64,000 nucleotides of DNA from contig JAEMBT020000001.1 in assembly GCA_018873245.2 (NCBI GenBank), positions 11,438,220-11,502,219 of the forward strand, in the 5' to 3' direction. Each line of letters opens with the position of its first letter. Position 1 is the stretch's first letter. Position numbers and translations under genes: made by a program. Positions 11,102-22,821 of this stretch are shown one piece after another. This DNA comes from Archegozetes longisetosus. Its lineage: Eukaryota; Arthropoda; Arachnida; Sarcoptiformes; Trhypochthoniidae. The notes beneath the pieces were generated by a model. It worked only from the letters and a program-made list of their open reading frames with translations. It had not been told where the DNA came from and searched no databases.

Positions 11102-12387
11102 ATGTCGATATTAGTTCCTTATGTATTTTGCTTCTATGGTTTTATTGAGATTAAAAAACACTTCAAACTGAGGAAAATATTGATTAATTTGTCAACAATA
11201 TTATCAGTTTTAACTATCATATTATGGATTTTTTACATGATGGAAGATGTATATTTCAACAATAGAGAAAAGATTAATTTATGGCTCCATATATATTCTT
11301 TTTCAACGCTAACAAAATATGGCATTTCGTTAATACTTATCTTAATTGTCTCGATTAGACATAAGAAAATCTTAAGCATTGAATCTGTTATAATCAATAA
11401 TTTAAAGATTGAAGACAGAATAAAAATAAAAAAAATTAATCTATTCAATTCAATTCTTTTTCTCTTGTTGGGATTAACAACAACTCTATCGAATTATTTT
11501 CAATACTCAATATATGAACCGTTTAGTTATACTTTTGGTGTTCAAATATTTGGGACAAAAATAACATACGTCATAGCATTTATTGTGGAGTTGTTTTACA
11601 GTATTTTCATTTTGGGAATCATCACAAATGTAGTAATGCTTTACATTCACTTCTGTTTAGGAACGAGTTCTTTGAGGTAAGTACCAAATAATCCAAATAC
11701 TAAATAAATTAATTTTGCATTTAATACAAAAGTTCAAATCATAAATCAGAGATGAGCTCACTCTTAACTTTATTTATCAAATAATTATCAAATCCATTAG
11801 AGATTAGATTAAAATAAAGATCTTTGACTAAGAATTTTTTAAATTCGAAATTCAGGAAAATATTTTTCAACAAAATACTGTCATTGACTGAAATGCTGAC
11901 AACCAAAGACATAAAACAGATGAGAAGTCATTATTTATTCATAAATGAAGTCAAGAATTCATTGAACGAAACTTTCGGTGTAATGCCTTTTCTAACAATC
12001 GGTTATTTATTTATTGGTTCGAGTACTCGAATTTCTACTCAACTCGTGAGAATAAACAAAATAAGCATTTCTTATTTAATGGTTGAATGGTCTGAAATAA
12101 TGATTCTCACTGTCATTCATTTGATACTAATTATAATTTTGACTAAAATTAAAGACGAGACCAATCAAATGCACAAAAAGATTGTACGCAAAATACACGA
12201 TCGTTTAATTGATGCAAATTTTGGAAACGATATTAGAATTTACCTAATCTTAGAAGAAATGAAAGCTATTGGAAAAGATATAGAATTTGATGCGTGGAAT
12301 ATGTTTAATATTGACAAAAAATTAGCCTTAAGCTTTCTTTCAATCACTATTCCATTTGTTGTTATGATAACTCAATTCAATCAATAG
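11102..12387 (+). CDS. Gustatory-receptor-family 7-TM protein (2 exons)
   Basis: Exons 11102-11676 and 11820-12387 join across a 143-bp intron (donor GAG|GTAAGT, acceptor AAAG|ATC; split codon AG/A) into a 380-residue protein of the arthropod gustatory receptor family, which form ligand-gated cation channels in sensory neurons. Seven hydrophobic segments are visible, beginning near ILINLSTILSVLTI, KYGISLILILI, NLFNSILFLLL, ITYVIAFIVEL, TFGVMPFLTIGYL, MVEWSEIMILTV and LALSFLSITIPF. The last segment ends FVVMITQF, close to the Gr C-terminal signature TYxxxxxQF. The first ATG follows an in-frame stop at 11078, so the start is plausible, although an extra upstream exon cannot be excluded. Length and TM count fit the family. 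Ligand is unknown. This is the only fully intact Gr seen here. Confidence 0.75.
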
Positions 12388-13365
12388 TAAATCATCAAAT
12401 TAAAGATAAAAAATAACTGTGACTTTGGAGTTGATGTGATTTTATTTTCTAGTCATAAATAGCATTTTGTTCTTAAGCGCTTAAGCAATAATAATTGAGT
12501 ATTTTGATTAAGGAGTTAATCGAAACAATTTTGATACTATTGCCAAATTAATATAAAACTCTGAAGTGGTTTAAAAATAAAATTCATAAAATAAAGTCTT
12601 GCTTTCAATATAACTATTCTGTTTCGCAGTCAGAGTCCATTAATGAATTAAACATTCAATCGATTCTAAGCTTTTATTTGTCTATACAATGCAATCACAT
12701 TTGTAAACAGACCAACAAAATGTAAAGTAAAATAAGGTGGTAGGCTTTCAGGATAGGAGGCAATGGTAATACCCCAACTGAAAACCTAATAACAGGAATT
12801 TTCCAGACCCGCTGCAGAGCTCTAATTAAGAATAAGTTTTGAAGCTTAAGCAAATACACTGTGTGAACATGTAACAATAAAAAGATCAACACAATTAAGT
12901 CAAAATAAATTTGATATATTTTAACAGAAAAGTAGCTCAAAATCTTATTCCAAGTTTCTTAACAAATTTTTTTATGAAACAAAAGTTAATGTGTAATAGA
13001 GAAAATTTGTATTGAGTATTAGTTTATAATTTCTCACATTGAAATTTAAACTCTAAAAATAAAGCTTTTTATCTAATTCAACTGTGCAGTCAATCTGGGT
13101 ATGTCTTTGTTTCTATCTACTTTTTTGTTTGTTTACTCTCATCATTTCTAAAAATTATCAATTTTATTAAAGTTTATAAATATACAAGAAAGGAATTGCA
13201 GATTATGATTAAAGTTTTAACTTTAATACTTAGAAGAACCCTTCACGACTGTTAGTCTGACTTTTCAATCTAATTAAGCTATAAGAAATGCGACAGAATA
13301 TTATTGTTAGAATGAACAAAATTATTGTATTCATAAAATATTTCATTTATCATAATTTCTAGTCG
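12388..13365. other. Intergenic between convergent genes
   Basis: This lies between the 3' ends of the gustatory receptor and the C45 gene. I see nothing beyond AT-rich sequence. The minus open frame at 12695-12940 has no family features. Confidence 0.4.
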
Positions 13366-15374
13366 TTATAATTTATATTCAAAGTAAACTCCAACACAAG
13401 GACACCCCTTACAAACTCTCATAGATTTTTTCGTCAAATTGAGGATAACATTAGAAACAGTGCGAATGCCTGGATAATCGCTATTATATTCTTGACCGCT
13501 ATCTGGCAAATGACGACACAATGAATTAGGATATCCTAAATGATCTGTGAATGCATTTCCAAAGCTGTAATCATCGATATTCTTCCAGATATCCATTAGT
13601 TTTCTTTCTAATCGTTTGAACTTATAGAAAGACGAACCCATTTTCAAAAGGTCTTTTATTGAATCTTTTGCGAGAAACGCTTCTGATATGAAGTGATTTC
13701 CGTGTGTCAAAATGTCTTTATCGATTGATGGATAACAAATGAATTGTTGATTTGGTGTCAATTCCAAATTCATTCCATCGCCTTCACCGGTCGCTACAAT
13801 TATATTAATGGAAGAATGTCTTTCAGCTCGAAGTATTCTAGTGATACCGACACCAAAATTCGGTGATTCAATAAACATTCTCATGAGTAGATTTGTTGGC
13901 ATATATCCGATTCTGGATGAATTATTTGAACTATCTTCACTAGAAAACAAGCTCAACGCCAAAACTCCTGTAGAAAAACAAGATTTACTCAGTATTATAA
14001 CTAAATCTATGTGTAATAAATTATAACATTACGATATGCAATACATAAATTTACATAATAATTTAGCTCTATTTCGTATTTAGGTACTGGTTATAGGTTT
14101 ATTTTGAATAAATGTCAATTCAGACTTTATATTTTAAGTAGACTGATAGGAATCACTGCAAGTAGTTAGTGATTTCTGTTATTTAAACTCAATTATTATA
14201 ATACATCTGACCAGTGAAAGGTGTGAATGAGATTATCATTGCTGTTGTGATATTTTTTATGTTAAATCTTGTCCCAAAAGTACATGTACAAATTATAGAA
14301 TATAATTTAATATAGTATAATATATATTCTGTATATTGACAGCGCTACCAGGTTTCTTCACTTAATAGCTGAACAAAAATATCAAAGGGGACTCTTGAAT
14401 AAAAACTTTTAATTTTCATCCGAAAATCTGGCAAAAATTATATTTTTATTTTTCATTCTAATATTCAGATCTTCATACTTCTTTCTTCATAAATGTAAAT
14501 TTACACATAGTATCTCGAAATTCAGCTATTAGCATAGCATTATGAAGATTGATGGATTCAATTTTTAAAAAAGATAGCATACTTATTTTATGAATCAATA
14601 TCATACTAATTGCTTACTTTTAAATTATTGTCCCTATTTACTAAAAAGTTTTAAAATGCTAATTTTAGAATATATTTATAATTTTTTTAATTGGTATTGA
14701 CGAGATTTTATAGCATTTTCTGTTAATAAGCGTCCAGTTGACTAAACTTCCTATAACTGGACGTTTGGCAACACTGCATATTGATCAAATAGCTTATCAT
14801 CATAATTTCAAATACCCAGTCCATTTGCATTTAATCCAATACGCCCGAGTTGTCCCACTTCTACCAACATGATGAATGGCACAATTCTCTCCTTAGGATC
14901 AGGATGTACTTCCAGTATAACTATGTGATTTCCATCATGCAAATTTGTCCAGTTGTCCCAATTCATACCTAGAATAACATCACCAGTTTTGGTTGCTTTA
15001 GGTAGACAGAGTGCAGCTACACACTCAGCTGGTTGGTGCCTCTCTTTATTTCTTGCGTGCAAATGACTACTCAGATTAATCATTTCGAACTTTGCATTCA
15101 GAATAATGATATCTTCAATTGAAACGTTTGCCCCGGCAGCAATGCCCTCCATCTCCATCAGACCGGTCGGAAAATATTTTTTTAATGCTTCCGAATAGTT
15201 ATCTTTGACAAACTTTGTGGCGATATGCCAATCTGGAAATAAGTCCCATTTTTTGTAAAATTCCAAGTTTGATATGATCTCTGATCTCAATTGTTGGCCA
15301 TAACTTCTGCCTCTTTCAAATGGAGGCCCACTTATTATTATGTGCTTAAATCCGTTAGTATTTAATGTCGTCAT
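13366..15374 (-). CDS. Peptidase C45 / acyl-CoA:6-APA acyltransferase-like (Tan-like) hydrolase, 2 exons
   Basis: Minus-strand exons 15374-14816 and 13967-13366 are joined across an 848-bp intron (donor CTGG|GTATTT, acceptor CTACAG|GA, phase 1), giving 386 residues. The join reads NANGLGVLALSLF, a seamless continuation of the family's NxxGLGV motif. The family comprises N-terminal-nucleophile amidohydrolases/acyltransferases that self-cleave before a cysteine; insect Tan (N-beta-alanyl-dopamine hydrolase) is a member of similar length. The nucleophile candidate is Cys118 in PAECVAALCLP, followed at 136 by GMNWDN, as in fungal and bacterial members with NWD. A conserved HGNHF lies at about residues 275-279. 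Family assignment is firm; substrate (beta-alanyl amine, acyl-amino acid or other) cannot be told. No signal peptide is evident. The intron argues against a recent bacterial acquisition. Confidence 0.8.
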
Positions 15375-15873
15375 TTAGACTGAAAATTATTTGCTGAACT
15401 GAGAAGACACTGTTATCCGATGATTGGTATCCGATTTTTTCAAATTCTTAAAAATACGATAATTCGGATAGATATTATTTAAAATAACAATAAACTTAAC
15501 TTAATGCTGTATTAGAATAAGTCTAGAAAAAATTCTCTAGAGAAAAAATCCAAAATACATTACTGTTCATCGATTACTCAATTATTAATGTTTATTAAAC
15601 TGTACATGTAATTAAATTACCAATATTTTTAGTTTATTATCATATTTAAATTATGGTCTTATACTTAAACTATTTTTTCATAACTGGAAAGAATGATTCT
15701 ATACTGAAGGCTCTCATTCACTTCACAAATAAATCTTGATCTTATCAGTAAAGGCTCCAGACTGAAAATAGTCTATGAATTAATTTTACTATACCTTTGA
15801 TGATTTGCAGACACGAAAGTTATGCCACAATTGTCAATTCCATATTCTCTTTTAGCAAGTTGTTGTTATAAAT
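15375..15873. other. Upstream region of the C45 gene, no other gene seen
   Basis: Presumed promoter side of the minus-strand C45 gene. The repeated TATCCGAT and TATTCGGAT-like words at 15410-15470 hint at a small transposon end, but I could not define an element. Confidence 0.35.
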
Positions 15874-15877
15874 TTAA

Positions 15878-16282
15878 CCCTAGAACAGTAAAATGATTTA
15901 TACTAAGGATTTCAGTAATCTGACGTTCGTTGTACCCATCGATTGATTTTAAAAAGTGTGTTAAGCTAAGGGATAGAATGTATAGCAGTTATCGTGTTTA
16001 TAAAGCTATTGTTATAGCCAATTGTGACGCAATTTGTTTAAAACCTTAAATGAAAACTTATTTTCTACCTAACTTTAATGCCTAACCTAAGATATGATTA
16101 ACTTTAAACATGATTATGTCATAATATAAAAATTACAAAAAATTAATTTATATTTTAATATGACCTTTAAGTACTCATTTGAAAATATTATGGGTATTTT
16201 TATGTTAATCATCTCAAAAACTAAATATAACGAATTTTATAATCTTTAGGATCATTTTGACTCACATTTTACTGTTCCTGGG
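15878..16282. mobile_element. piggyBac-like MITE in TTAA
   Basis: The element starts CCCTAGAACAGTAAAAT and ends ATTTTACTGTTCCTGGG, near-perfect inverted repeats. It is flanked by TTAA on both sides (15874-15877 and 16283-16286), the piggyBac target. Length 405 bp, no coding sequence. A diverged relative is at 54776-55151. Confidence 0.7.
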
Positions 16283-16289
16283 TTAATAT

Positions 16290-17430
16290 GAATAAGAAAA
16301 TATTATACTCATTACATTCAGATTTGGCTCTAATACTTAATTATTTTATTATTGACGTCAAAGTTTTTTGATCAGCAATTAGGCAGAAAACTTAGAAAAT
16401 TAATAACAATAATATAATACATATGTAAAGTTAACGAACTTAACTTTTAAAAGATAGTTTTATTTAGAGTTAACTACTCGTGTTCTCTCTTTAAAACTGA
16501 AACTGAAATCAGATTTTTATTTTTATATAAGGTATGAAAATACAATAAAAGTGTTATCGATCAGAGAGAGAGATAATACTTCTGGCGACTCTAAATATTT
16601 TAATCCGTCGCTTCAATCTCTATAAGGTTAATACTTAAAACTTTTCACCTGTTTACTCCAAATAAGTTAGAGAGCTTAGAGTAAACTGCAAAGTACAAAA
16701 TAAATTCAAGACTTGTAAAACCCATTACCTTTACACATATTAAGCAAAACAGTCCAGAGAACCTGACATTGTCAGATGGTCTTTCTCATGCGCTTACTCT
16801 GACCGACGCTGCGGAACAGACGTGACGCGGAAATAACGTGAAGAGATGATGACCATAGAAGATAGAACTGTATAATGTATATCAGCAGATGTTCATCAAA
16901 GCAAAAACAGATAAATAACTCTATAAGTATGTAATGCAAACATTTCTAAGCATGTGGCATTTTATGCACAGGCTTCAGAAAATAAGGTCTTAATGTACTC
17001 GAAATTTAATGCTTTTTAAAATAAAATTTCATACATTTAGAAAAATATCTCACATACGTATAGTTTTATGTATGTTTTATTTTACTTCTGATGAGCACTT
17101 TCTGATATACATTATGCAATACGAACTTCTACGACCATAAAACATTGAAAAAACTGGTTTCGGTTCGATCACATCTACTAAGTAGCTTTGACCTGGTAAG
17201 TACTTCGGAAGTATACAATCTGGTCCTGTACTCTGAATGCTTTTGCTTAATGAGTGTTGCATTTTATAGTTTATCAAATTTTTGTACAATTATTGACTGT
17301 TTTTCTTTATTATATTTAGATAATTTTTGATATTCTATCGAGTTTTTCAATACATTTAACAATAATATAAATAAAAAATACGAACAAAACTGAAAGAATA
17401 TGAGTTGTTAAATAAATAAAGTTATTGCAT
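16290..17430. other. Gene-free stretch
   Basis: No supported gene. A GC-richer patch at 16745-16850 holds no frame or element that I recognise. Confidence 0.4.
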
Positions 17431-17435
17431 TTATA

Positions 17436-17996
17436 TTAGGTTGTTCGGAAAGTCTTATTTTTTAATTTATCAAAAATATATGTATATTATGTCGGTTTTG
17501 GATTTGTTTACTTATCGAATCGAAGTGCTAAACTCAAGAGAAGACATTTGTCTTTAAATTTTTGCATTAAAAAAACTTTTAGATCATAGTGTCTTAAGTG
17601 GCCACCACATCTACAGACCAAGTCCACGCTCGGATATGCATGCCTTATGAGTTTAAGAATGGTGATAAGGCCACGAAGGCCATGAGAAATATTTAACATG
17701 TCTATGAAGAGTATTGGTATAAGAGTATGAACAGGTATTGGATACCTCTAAATGTCAATATCGATTCCGCAGATTCCGATCGGGCGATTTTTGCCTTGAG
17801 AATGGTCTTCTTTCAGGAAGACCGACGGAGTTGAACAATAACTTCGCGAGGACGGACATTGGAGAGAACTCGCGTCTAACCACCCGAGAACTGGCCGAGA
17901 GATTCAATTGTTCCAAATCGACTATTTTATTATTTTAATGCTTTTATTACATTTTTATTATAATAAAAAAGACAGAAAGCTTTCAGAACGACCTAA
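17436..17996 (+). mobile_element. Internally deleted mariner element
   Basis: Ends TTAGGTTGTTCGGAAAGTC and CTTTCAGAACGACCTAA are inverted repeats with TA on both sides (17434-17435 and 17997-17998). The 561-bp interior codes, across frameshifts, for the N-terminal DNA-binding half of a mariner transposase: PYEFKNGDKATKAMRNI, then RFRSGDFCLE with SGRPTE, then LTTRELAERFNCSKSTI, the helix-turn-helix region. The catalytic D,D(34)D half is missing, so it is non-autonomous. Confidence 0.8.
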
Positions 17997-18012
17997 TATT
18001 TCTTATCGTTTA

Positions 18013-18107
18013 TTAGGTTGTTCTGAAAGTTTCTATTATTTTTTTATTGAAATAATAATGTAGTAGAAGCATCAAAATAATAAAGTAGTCGATTTTGAAC
18101 AATTTCT
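18013..18107 (-). repeat. Inverted fragment of a mariner 3' end
   Basis: This is an inverted, slightly diverged copy of 17905-17996, starting TTAGGTTGTTCTGAAAG and running to the codons for the CSKST helix. It lies head to head with the previous element, only 16 bp away, so the two ends form a large imperfect palindrome. It stops abruptly with no second terminal repeat. Confidence 0.7.
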
Positions 18108-18109
18108 TA

Positions 18110-20300
18110 GGTTGGACCATATAGCAATTTATGAAAATTATTTACGGTAAGTTTAGAATCAAATATGGTACTAAAAAATTAATCTCTCATCTCCAGTCTT
18201 ACACTTGAACTGAAGGCTGGAGACATTATTTCGAAGCTAGGAGAGTTGGCATCTCTAATCCAAGTAGTAAGGAGTCTAAATTTCAAGTTATGTCTCACCG
18301 ATTTGCCCAATTTAGTACTACCATAAGTGTCGAAACTTTCGGCGATTGTTGATTTTTAACTTTATTAGAACTTTAGGAGGAAGCAAAACATTTTAAGATT
18401 TCCTTCATTTTCATGTGGGCCTTAATTTGATAAAAATTCTTCTTAAGAGACTAACAGAGAATTTTTTGAGTGGAAAATAGCTATAATTCCTTATCAATTT
18501 AATAGAATAGGCTCGAAATTCAGAAGGGATTCTTATACCTTTATGCGATTATTGCTCAATGTGTTGAATATTCTTTTAAAGCTATCATTTATTCAATACA
18601 TGTACTATATGTCCTACAGAGCATTTCTTATAGTCCGCCGCATATAAAAATGCAATAAAAACGGAAGATGGGAAACTTTATAAATATTGTTAATTATAAT
18701 GTCGGCCATTGTTCACGTGTTTGTTTTTGTTTATTGTACGATTTACTCCTATTATGGGTGTTTACTTGTAATTTTGATTCAAAGAAGACTACAGTAGACA
18801 CTCAATATTTTGAAACCGCTTATTTTGAAAAACCGTCTATTTTGAACCTTTAAAGTTTCAGAGCGCAGGGCCCAGAACATAATTTGCAACGTTGTTATAC
18901 ATAGTTTAGGACATATGATCAACTTAACCTCATATATGGATACAATTGGTAACAATAATCAATTATCGGTTGTCCAAAGAAATAAAAATGTTCAACTAAG
19001 TTGGCTAGGTTAGTCTTTATACTAAAACTGTGTTTCTTAAAATGTTTTAGAATTTGCCATTATGACAGTAGAATGTTCTAAGAAATTTCGAATATTATCT
19101 AGAATTCCAAATATTCTGAGAAATCTCAGAACATTATAAGTTACACTTACTCAATGCTCTACAATATGAATTCCAAGTTCGCATCTTCGCTTACTAGCTT
19201 GTAAGTGCAAAACTTGTAGTTCCCTTACAATACGTTCTAAAGAATGAATGAGAGATTATATTTCCGATAATAAGCGAAATTACCGTTCGTAAATCTCCCA
19301 CCAATTCCGCTTAAAATTAGTTCCTTGAAAATGAACTCAAATCTATTTAAATCTATTCAAGTCATAGCCCGCCTTGATAAGGACCGACTAGGCTCGACTA
19401 CATTCGAGTCAAATTTTCTCGCAGTGTGGACTCTAAAGTTTAACTTAATTTCTCAAATCTTTAATTTTGTAGAAAGTTTCTAGAAGCACTTCCGAAGCAA
19501 ATTTAAACCCTTGGTAGAGAGATATTTTTCTCAAAGAGAAGTTTTTAGAAAATTTCCAACACCTTAAATCGCTAAAGCAATTCGACTTGTACATAGCACT
19601 ATTTATTAATGAGAACAAAAATCATCTGTAAAGAGATTTTTGCATATTAGAGAGACTATTGCACAATGCGTTGATTATTCCTGTAGTGTTTTTTCAATAC
19701 ATGCGTAAATATTCAAACTTTGTATTGTAAACAAGTTCGCTACTTATTACATTGATTACTTATTAAATACGGAGGTTAAAAGTAGTTACACTAAGATACA
19801 AAAATCTCTTCTGATCTACTCATAATATTTTCATGAATAATCAAATTACTATCGAATTTTAATACAATGAATGTAATGAATTTAATGAATACAAGCTGGT
19901 AAATTGATAGCATAGTCAAATACAAGGGATAGCAATTCGCATGAAGACTGAATTTCGCTCCAAGTTTTGTACAATATGTTTTGGAAGGGTCTATAAAAGT
20001 TAGAGTTTTTATGACACCGTTCACGTAGAGCACTATTATTTAATGATGCGAAATCCCCAAAGCTGTTGTTCTCCACTGGTATCATATCATATCTTATCAT
20101 ATCTATTTCTATTGTATTATTTGTAACTTTAAGGTTGTATATTCGAAGGTTAAAAGTTTGAATTTTTGCATCGAATACAAATAAAATTAGCTGACAACAA
20201 TCTTCTTGATAGTTACTATACAACAACCGCAGTGAACATTTGCTAAAGTTTCTATCGTATAAAAATATAAGGCGTTAAGTAATTTCACATAACAAAGTTA
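18110..20300. other. Mostly gene-free stretch upstream of the kinase gene
   Basis: I see no supported plus-strand gene. Loose direct similarity exists between about 18540-18610 and 19640-19710 (GATTATTGCTCAATG versus GACTATTGCACAATG, then CAATACATG), suggesting an old repeat. A minus-strand open frame is listed separately. Confidence 0.35.
19882..20250 (-). CDS. Hypothetical minus-strand exon
   Basis: An uninterrupted minus-strand frame of about 120 codons ends at 19882 and opens just below an in-frame stop near 20277. It contains several cysteines (DCCQ, RERC, SSCELL, PACIH) and an aromatic, charged composition that looks coding rather than random. There is no start codon at its beginning, so if real it would be an internal or last exon. 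I do not recognise a domain. It lies 60 bp from the presumed 5' end of the RCC1-kinase gene and would be divergent from it. It may be fortuitous. Confidence 0.25.
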   Translation of the reverse strand, partial: NFSKCSLRLLYSNYQEDCCQLILFVFDAKIQTFNLRIYNLKVTNNTIEIDMIRYDMIPVENNSFGDFASLNNSALRERCHKNSNFYRPFQNILYKTWSEIQSSCELLSLVFDYAINLPACIH

Positions 20301-20310
20301 TAAATTTAAA

Positions 20311-22821
20311 ATGGAATATACTTCATCAAATAACAGACTTATGGATAAGTTCAATAAATATTTTTAATTTAATATAAAACTTACTCTTGTATATAAATCT
20401 GATTCTTTTTCTGAAATTATTATAATCACTAAAGATGACCAACTTTATAAATTGACTATTACAAATGAAATTAGCACATTAATTGCATTTGATGACGATC
20501 AAATTAAAATGCAATCGTTCATTGAATCTTCAATTGTGAAGGAACTATGTAATAAAGGTATAGTCGATATAGGTAAAGGTTATTTTCATACTGTCGCTCT
20601 GACAATTAATGGTCAGATATACTGTTGGGGTTTTAATAACTCTGGACAGATGGGCAACGGATCAAAGGGCTACAATTTTCTTGAACCAGAAGAGAATAAA
20701 TATCTCAAAGATATAAAAATAATAAATATTTCAACAGGAAGTGAACATTTAATGGCCTTAACTGACTCTAATGATGTTTATTTATGGGGTGATAATGAAT
20801 TCGGACAAATAGGCAATGGCAATGATAAGAAATGTCAATTAACTCCATACAAACTGGAAAAAATTGGGAATGGAAAGATCAAGGATATATCTTGTGGCTA
20901 TCAGCATTCTGTTTTATTAAATGAGAATGGTTTTGTGTTTAGTTGGGGTAGAAACAATTATGGTCAATTGGGCATTGGAAGCAATGAGAATTCTAAAATT
21001 CCAAAGATTATCGAAATGAAAGATATTTTTATTGAGAAAATTAGTTGTGGAAAATTCCATACTTTGTTTTTATCAAATAGTAAGAATGTTTATGAGGTCG
21101 GAGGCTATCCATCTGAACAAAAAATTCAAAATGGAATTTATTCCCCTGTTAAATTAGAAATGCAGCAAAAATTTATAGATATTGTAGCACATCCATTACA
21201 TCAAATTTCCATAGCGTATTCAGAAAATAAAGAATTCTACATATGGGGATGGTTTAATGATAAAATCCATCAAATTCCAACAGGAAAAAAATTCAACTCA
21301 TCTAATGATATTTTATCATTATTCTGTCAAATAACCTACAAAAGAAATGATGAAAAACTCTTTTTGGATGATGATTTTGTTAAGAACGGACTGTACAACT
21401 CAAATTACATTGAAATCGAAGAAATAGGCAAAGGTAGTTTTGGCACAGTATTTAAATCTAGAAATATCTTTTCTGATAAATGTTATGCAATCAAGAAAAT
21501 CATATTCAAAAGCGATAATGAAAGAGAAATTTACAAAGAATACAACATTTTTCTCACTCTCAGAGGATTTAATTATGAATATATTGTTGAGAATTTTGAT
21601 GCATGGATAGAAAATAACTCTAAATCAGATAATGGTACTATCGAATATGAAAAAAGTCTTTGCTTGTACATTGAGATGGAATTATGCGACGAGACTTTAC
21701 AGAAAGTCATAGATGAAATGAATGAAATTTCGATTTTAAAAAGAGAAGGAATATTGACTCCAATGACTTATTTCATTGAGAGCGAAATTTTCATCGAATT
21801 ATTAAAGGGAGTTGGCTATCTTCATAGTCAGGATCCCCCATTAATACATAGAGATTTGAAACCAGCCAATATCCTGTTGAAAAAAGGATCAAGTGGGAGT
21901 TGTGTAAAAATAGCTGATTTTGGCTTAGTAGTTTTTCATGAATTCACAGGACAATCGCATACAACAGATAAAGGAACGATTAAGTATATGGCTCCAGAAA
22001 TTATCAAAGACAAAAAATATGATACAAAATCGGATATTTACGGCTTAGGAATAATCATGGAAGAACTATTTGACATTGATATAAACAGGTATTTTACCAT
22101 CATTTAATATAATATTAATGATAATGCTGTACAGTTATATCAGAATAAATCTTATCAGTAAATTACTGATAGACAGCTAAAATTAATTTTCCATTAAAAT
22201 CAATGAGTATGTAATATCAGAGAAATAAAAGTTTTTGAAAGTTTAATCAAAGCAAAAATATTACAATTTTGAATGAAAATAAGTCAGTTATGCCTAATAT
22301 GTAAGAAATGACTAACATTATATCACTTTGATAATCAGGTATTTGTAAAAATTCTTTACAATGAAATAGAAGTTAACTATTGATAGGGAAGAAATTTTAT
22401 TTGGCTTAATTTACTTTTTTAAGTTGAAATTTAATCGCTAAAAAGTTAAATTAATTTCACTGGTAGAATTTATTCTGACATAACTATACATAATATATTA
22501 TATTTGAATGTACTTTTTAGATCATATTCGGATAATCAATCAAGTCTTTTAATGTCTGAATATCAAAATGCAACTAAGCTTCTTGAAAAAATGATTAGCC
22601 CAAGGATTTGTGACAGGCCTAATTGTTTTGAAATACTCGATTACAAACATGTTTGGGCCATAGATGATAAAAAATATGATATTAGAAAAGATTTTGAAAT
22701 TATTGATCTAAACTCCCAGGAATTTGCTAAATCTTATGTTCTGTCTCTTATTGAATATAAATTAAAAACCCATCGTAAAAATTCTTTCACTTATGGAATA
22801 AGTGTTTGTCTCGATTACTAG
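20311..22821 (+). CDS. RCC1-propeller / eIF2-alpha-kinase-like chimaeric protein kinase (2 exons)
   Basis: Exon 20509-22088 and exon 22521-22821 join over a 432-bp intron (AACAG|GTATTT, TTTTTAG|ATC, split codon AG/A) to 626 residues from the first downstream ATG. Residues about 15-270 carry RCC1 repeats (GYFHTVALTINGQIYCWGFN, GSEHLMALT, GYQHSVLL with WGRNNYGQLG). A kinase domain follows: GKGSFG at 307, Lys329 in AIKK, HRD at 447, DFG at 470, APE at 495. ENFDAWIE and LYIEMELC are hallmarks of the eIF2AK (HRI/PERK/GCN2) group, as is the end YDTKSDIYGLG. All catalytic residues are present, so activity is expected. The same frame extends upstream to an ATG at 20311 (NNRLMDKFNKYF) but meets TAA at 20365. 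After it, EIIIITKDDQLYKL looks like the first propeller strand. So the start at 20509 probably truncates the propeller, or the gene carries a nonsense change. NEK8/NEK9 also combine these domains, but in the opposite order. Confidence 0.75.

Noticed and set aside
17508..17699. A 63-codon minus-strand open frame
   Set aside because: It is antisense to the mariner transposase N-terminus.
20452..20511. TTG at 20452 as start of the RCC1-kinase protein
   Set aside because: Non-ATG start with no support; the frame is open further upstream, and the first ATG after the TAA is at 20509.
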